The notes under the pieces were generated by a model. That model saw only the letters and a list, made by a program, of their open reading frames with translations, searched no databases and was not told the DNA's origin. From assembly GCA_003598175.1 (NCBI GenBank), contig QZKN01000181.1, positions 62,001-126,000 on the forward strand: 64,000 bases of DNA, in the 5' to 3' direction. Shown one piece after another: positions 62,801-64,000 of this stretch. The stretch comes from Candidatus Omnitrophota bacterium. GTDB lineage: Bacteria > Hinthialibacterota > Hinthialibacteria > Hinthialibacterales > Hinthialibacteraceae. How positions within the stretch are numbered: the first letter of the stretch is position 1; every line of letters begins with the position of its first letter. Both the position numbers and the translations under genes were made by a program.

Positions 62801-64000
62801 CGACAATTATCAATACGATGCAATCGGCCGCCTCACCTCCGCGCCGGATTATTCGTTCCGCTGGGATGGCCCGGGGCGGCTGATCGGGATCAACGACGTC
62901 ACGCTTCAATACAATGGAATGGACGATTTGATCCGTCGAACGGAAGACAACCAGTCAATTGTCTATGAATATAACTATGGCATTCCACTCAATCCGATCG
63001 TGGCTGAGAAAGACGAAACCACCGGCGCGTATTTGCGCTATTATGTTTGGACTCCGCGCGGAGAATTGGTATACATGATCGACGCCGCCGACGGCAATCG
63101 GGTCTATTTTTATCACTTCGATCATTTGGGATCGACCATGGCCCTGACCGATCCAAACGGCGCGGTAACGGATTCATACGCGTACAGTGAGTATGGGCTC
63201 TTATTGCAACACGCGGGAACGTCTCTTCAGCCCTTTACATATGTCGGAAAATGGGGCGTTCGACAGGAAGGCGTCGATGGCGTTCTCTATCACATGAGGG
63301 CTCGCTATTACGACGCCGTCGCCGGGCGTTTCCTTTCGCGAGATCCCGTCTGGCCGCAGATTCACGATCCCATGCAGCTCAATCCCTATCAATATGGAGT
63401 GGGAAATCCGGTTTTGAATATCGATCCCATGGGAACGAATCTACTCAAAGAAATAGCAAAAGAGTTAGGCGGGGAGGTGATTGAGGAATTTTTAGGCATC
63501 CCTTTGCCTGAAACCTGTTTGCCGTTGCTTCTCCTGAAAGGAACGACTCCGCTAGGATTTCAGGAAGGCGATCCGGAATGGGGACCGAAAGGCGCGCCGT
63601 GGGGAGTTCGTCAGGGATTGTGGGAAACCTGGAAGAGAGGAGGCAATACAAGCTGGTATGGCAAATGGGAATGGATGTACGTCAATCAGGTCGAACGGGC
63701 CTGGCAGGCTTTTGTGGAAAAGAAACGGCAGGAACGGTTGCGCCATATGAAGGACGCGCAGGAACGAGCGATGCAACGGGCGAGAACCATCCACAAAAAA
63801 TTCCTGGAGAGCAACCTGGAAACCGCCAATAAAGTGAAAGGATTGTGGGTGCACGCGGAAGGGAAATGGCTGTTCTTCCCTCTGGCGGAAATCTTATATC
63901 GAGGGGAAGGACGGGTTTTGCTTGACGTTCCGACCTCGCTTCACGGACTGGGCAGCGTGGGAGTATGGGTGAAAAATGTCGACGAAGTCGCGGAAGGCAT
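59811..64000 (+). CDS. Secreted RHS/YD-repeat protein (3' end outside the window)
   Basis: At least 1396 codons in frame from ATG 59811 to the window end. A Sec signal (residues ~5-31, ILFYVMVFTVFPFFNVQVNG) is followed by a Pro/Thr-rich linker and KNRDPINMATGEYFF, the usual entry to an RHS shell. Many YD repeats follow, for example LAGNQWFYTYNEQGRML. The core ends with the conserved ARYYDAVAGRFLSRDP and NPYQYGVGNPVLNIDPMG. Beyond that a variable tail of at least 190 residues has KGLWVHAEGKWLFFPLAEIL; I do not recognise it. In RHS proteins this tail is often a toxin released from the shell. AAAGGA lies 9 bases before the ATG. Confidence 0.9.
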   Translation, partial: MIAQRWNPILFYVMVFTVFPFFNVQVNGDSSMPSSTRIPTPVPTITPTPRQESGKVTSGDSKTAVKNRDPINMATGEYFFILDFLNLGGTFPLKFQLYYGSQVDEKRFPDGLAPRFAANHRITLTRDQSAALPSPQIHIETGLGNEIGFHQTNGEWEVFAIERIRYQLKETDDYYYMLDPIRQWIYVFKKVRNDAEIANAFLVYIEDRNGNRLRFENPTDGSLENRGPDRIHDGWGRELRFTYQNYTYEDSGNPTTLPFLTKIEDQNGRTVTLTYESNPADNTDGIVLRSITDPLGNTTRFAYSGKERITSKTLPNGNVPYTQEYNNNYPTHGVVYTQTDAYGNRTTLFANQYEAYQETSQFTMTLPDNTRRTFQHDHQTRVVSEIKDANAQSIDFLSDSEREQITGVVDRLGGTTAVTYHEPTGLFASVTNAKGDSNRYTYTERNRTLTNMENQEQVLFTVYDLTRMDYPDGTNERFAYTDNGNPQIWYDLAGNQWFYTYNEQGRMLTEVNPAGGAVTYTYHPDMTLATRYDSDLGQVRYEYDVYKRVTRITNPDGSFLQFTYDGNDRMIATTNELGQTYTFTYDANGNVIAETDPIGKQTLYAYDWMDRLVQITDRLGNKTTFAYDGMERVASITNAAGIATNYGYDNQGRLSQMRQGDQTWSMSYDGEGNLITKTSPLGSRITMQRDALGFVTASTNPLGNTYSFSRDRLNRLVEITNPKSQTNSFSYDSRGLLTGVEISGIGSAEFTRDGLGNITHITDLNGQQWTLGYTSMGRLKSMTDPRGNYWQMNYDNRGRRNHIDYPGGVTLNTTYDIVGNASRSVWSDGTDFRYTYDALGRLLTTDNLTLVRDAEGNITSTKSNTSLFHASYNPDGQLASVSYNDAAFTVAYSYDSTTGLLNRITDSLTGAQIDFTYDRDRQLTQLSRSNGIPTLYSWDAAGRLVRIQSGSFLDLQYTWDDAGTITQTSVASPIDPGLALRSRNDSFAFDSSSQIDRDNYQYDAIGRLTSAPDYSFRWDGPGRLIGINDVTLQYNGMDDLIRRTEDNQSIVYEYNYGIPLNPIVAEKDETTGAYLRYYVWTPRGELVYMIDAADGNRVYFYHFDHLGSTMALTDPNGAVTDSYAYSEYGLLLQHAGTSLQPFTYVGKWGVRQEGVDGVLYHMRARYYDAVAGRFLSRDPVWPQIHDPMQLNPYQYGVGNPVLNIDPMGTNLLKEIAKELGGEVIEEFLGIPLPETCLPLLLLKGTTPLGFQEGDPEWGPKGAPWGVRQGLWETWKRGGNTSWYGKWEWMYVNQVERAWQAFVEKKRQERLRHMKDAQERAMQRARTIHKKFLESNLETANKVKGLWVHAEGKWLFFPLAEILYRGEGRVLLDVPTSLHGLGSVGVWVKNVDEVAEG

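Overview
The window reads as one contig of an uncultured Gram-negative bacterium of moderate GC content. The envelope gene set supports this: an alpha-2-macroglobulin, type IV prepilins, a lipoprotein, an M56 membrane peptidase and an RHS protein. The mixture (tricorn-like protease, DUF4832 protein, Tat-exported mannonate dehydratase-like enzyme, sodium:solute symporter, Gfo/Idh/MocA oxidoreductase, propeller-type hybrid kinase, FapA) resembles poorly cultured lineages such as Sumerlaeota, Hydrogenedentota or PVC/FCB relatives. That placement is an inference; there is no rRNA here to settle it. One tRNA (Arg, anticodon CCG) is present. I saw no CRISPR array.

Layout. 1-2649 (minus): a translationally coupled C39-like peptidase / RimK-like ATP-grasp / GCS2-family ligase operon, likely a small-molecule or peptide ligase cassette. 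2.8-5.6 kb: two unrecognised proteins. 6.1-7.5 kb: exported enolase-superfamily enzyme. 7.5-12.6 kb: an accessory island with a ParDE-like pair, an effector-binding protein, an orphan ribbon-helix-helix antitoxin beside a decayed PIN toxin, an esterase, and a two-gene HEPN + P-loop ATPase module that is the best candidate for an undescribed conflict system. 12.7-16.5 kb: efp, aroB and a lipoprotein/coiled-coil/BadF-kinase operon with a strong promoter. 16.5-21.3 kb: oxidoreductase, prepilin, and a membrane / TPR / AAA+ group. 21.5-25.5 kb: hybrid sensor kinase. 25.6-29.8 kb (minus): a four-gene set of M56-propeller peptidase, prepilin-like protein, Cys-rich secreted protein and secreted protein, a second possible new system. 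30-41.5 kb: glycosyltransferase, asnB, tRNA, HNH nuclease, GNAT, adenosine deaminase family, FapA, nadC, receiver-like protein, DprA. 41.6-46.6 kb: tricorn-like protease and DUF4832 protein. 46.7-48.3 kb: transposase remnant and a VapBC-like pair. 48.3-53.4 kb: symporter, N-formylglutamate amidohydrolase family, ECF sigma factor with a large anti-sigma partner. 53.6-59.3 kb: alpha-2-macroglobulin with unusual insertions. 59.8 kb to the end: a secreted RHS protein, cut by the window edge.

Short structured inverted repeats sharing one design (6-9 base arms around a 0-5 base loop, often TCC) recur between genes at 30.0, 38.7, 45.0-45.2 and 53.4-53.6 kb. Many genes overlap or are spaced by a few bases, so operons are common. 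I could not identify convincing intrinsic terminators.
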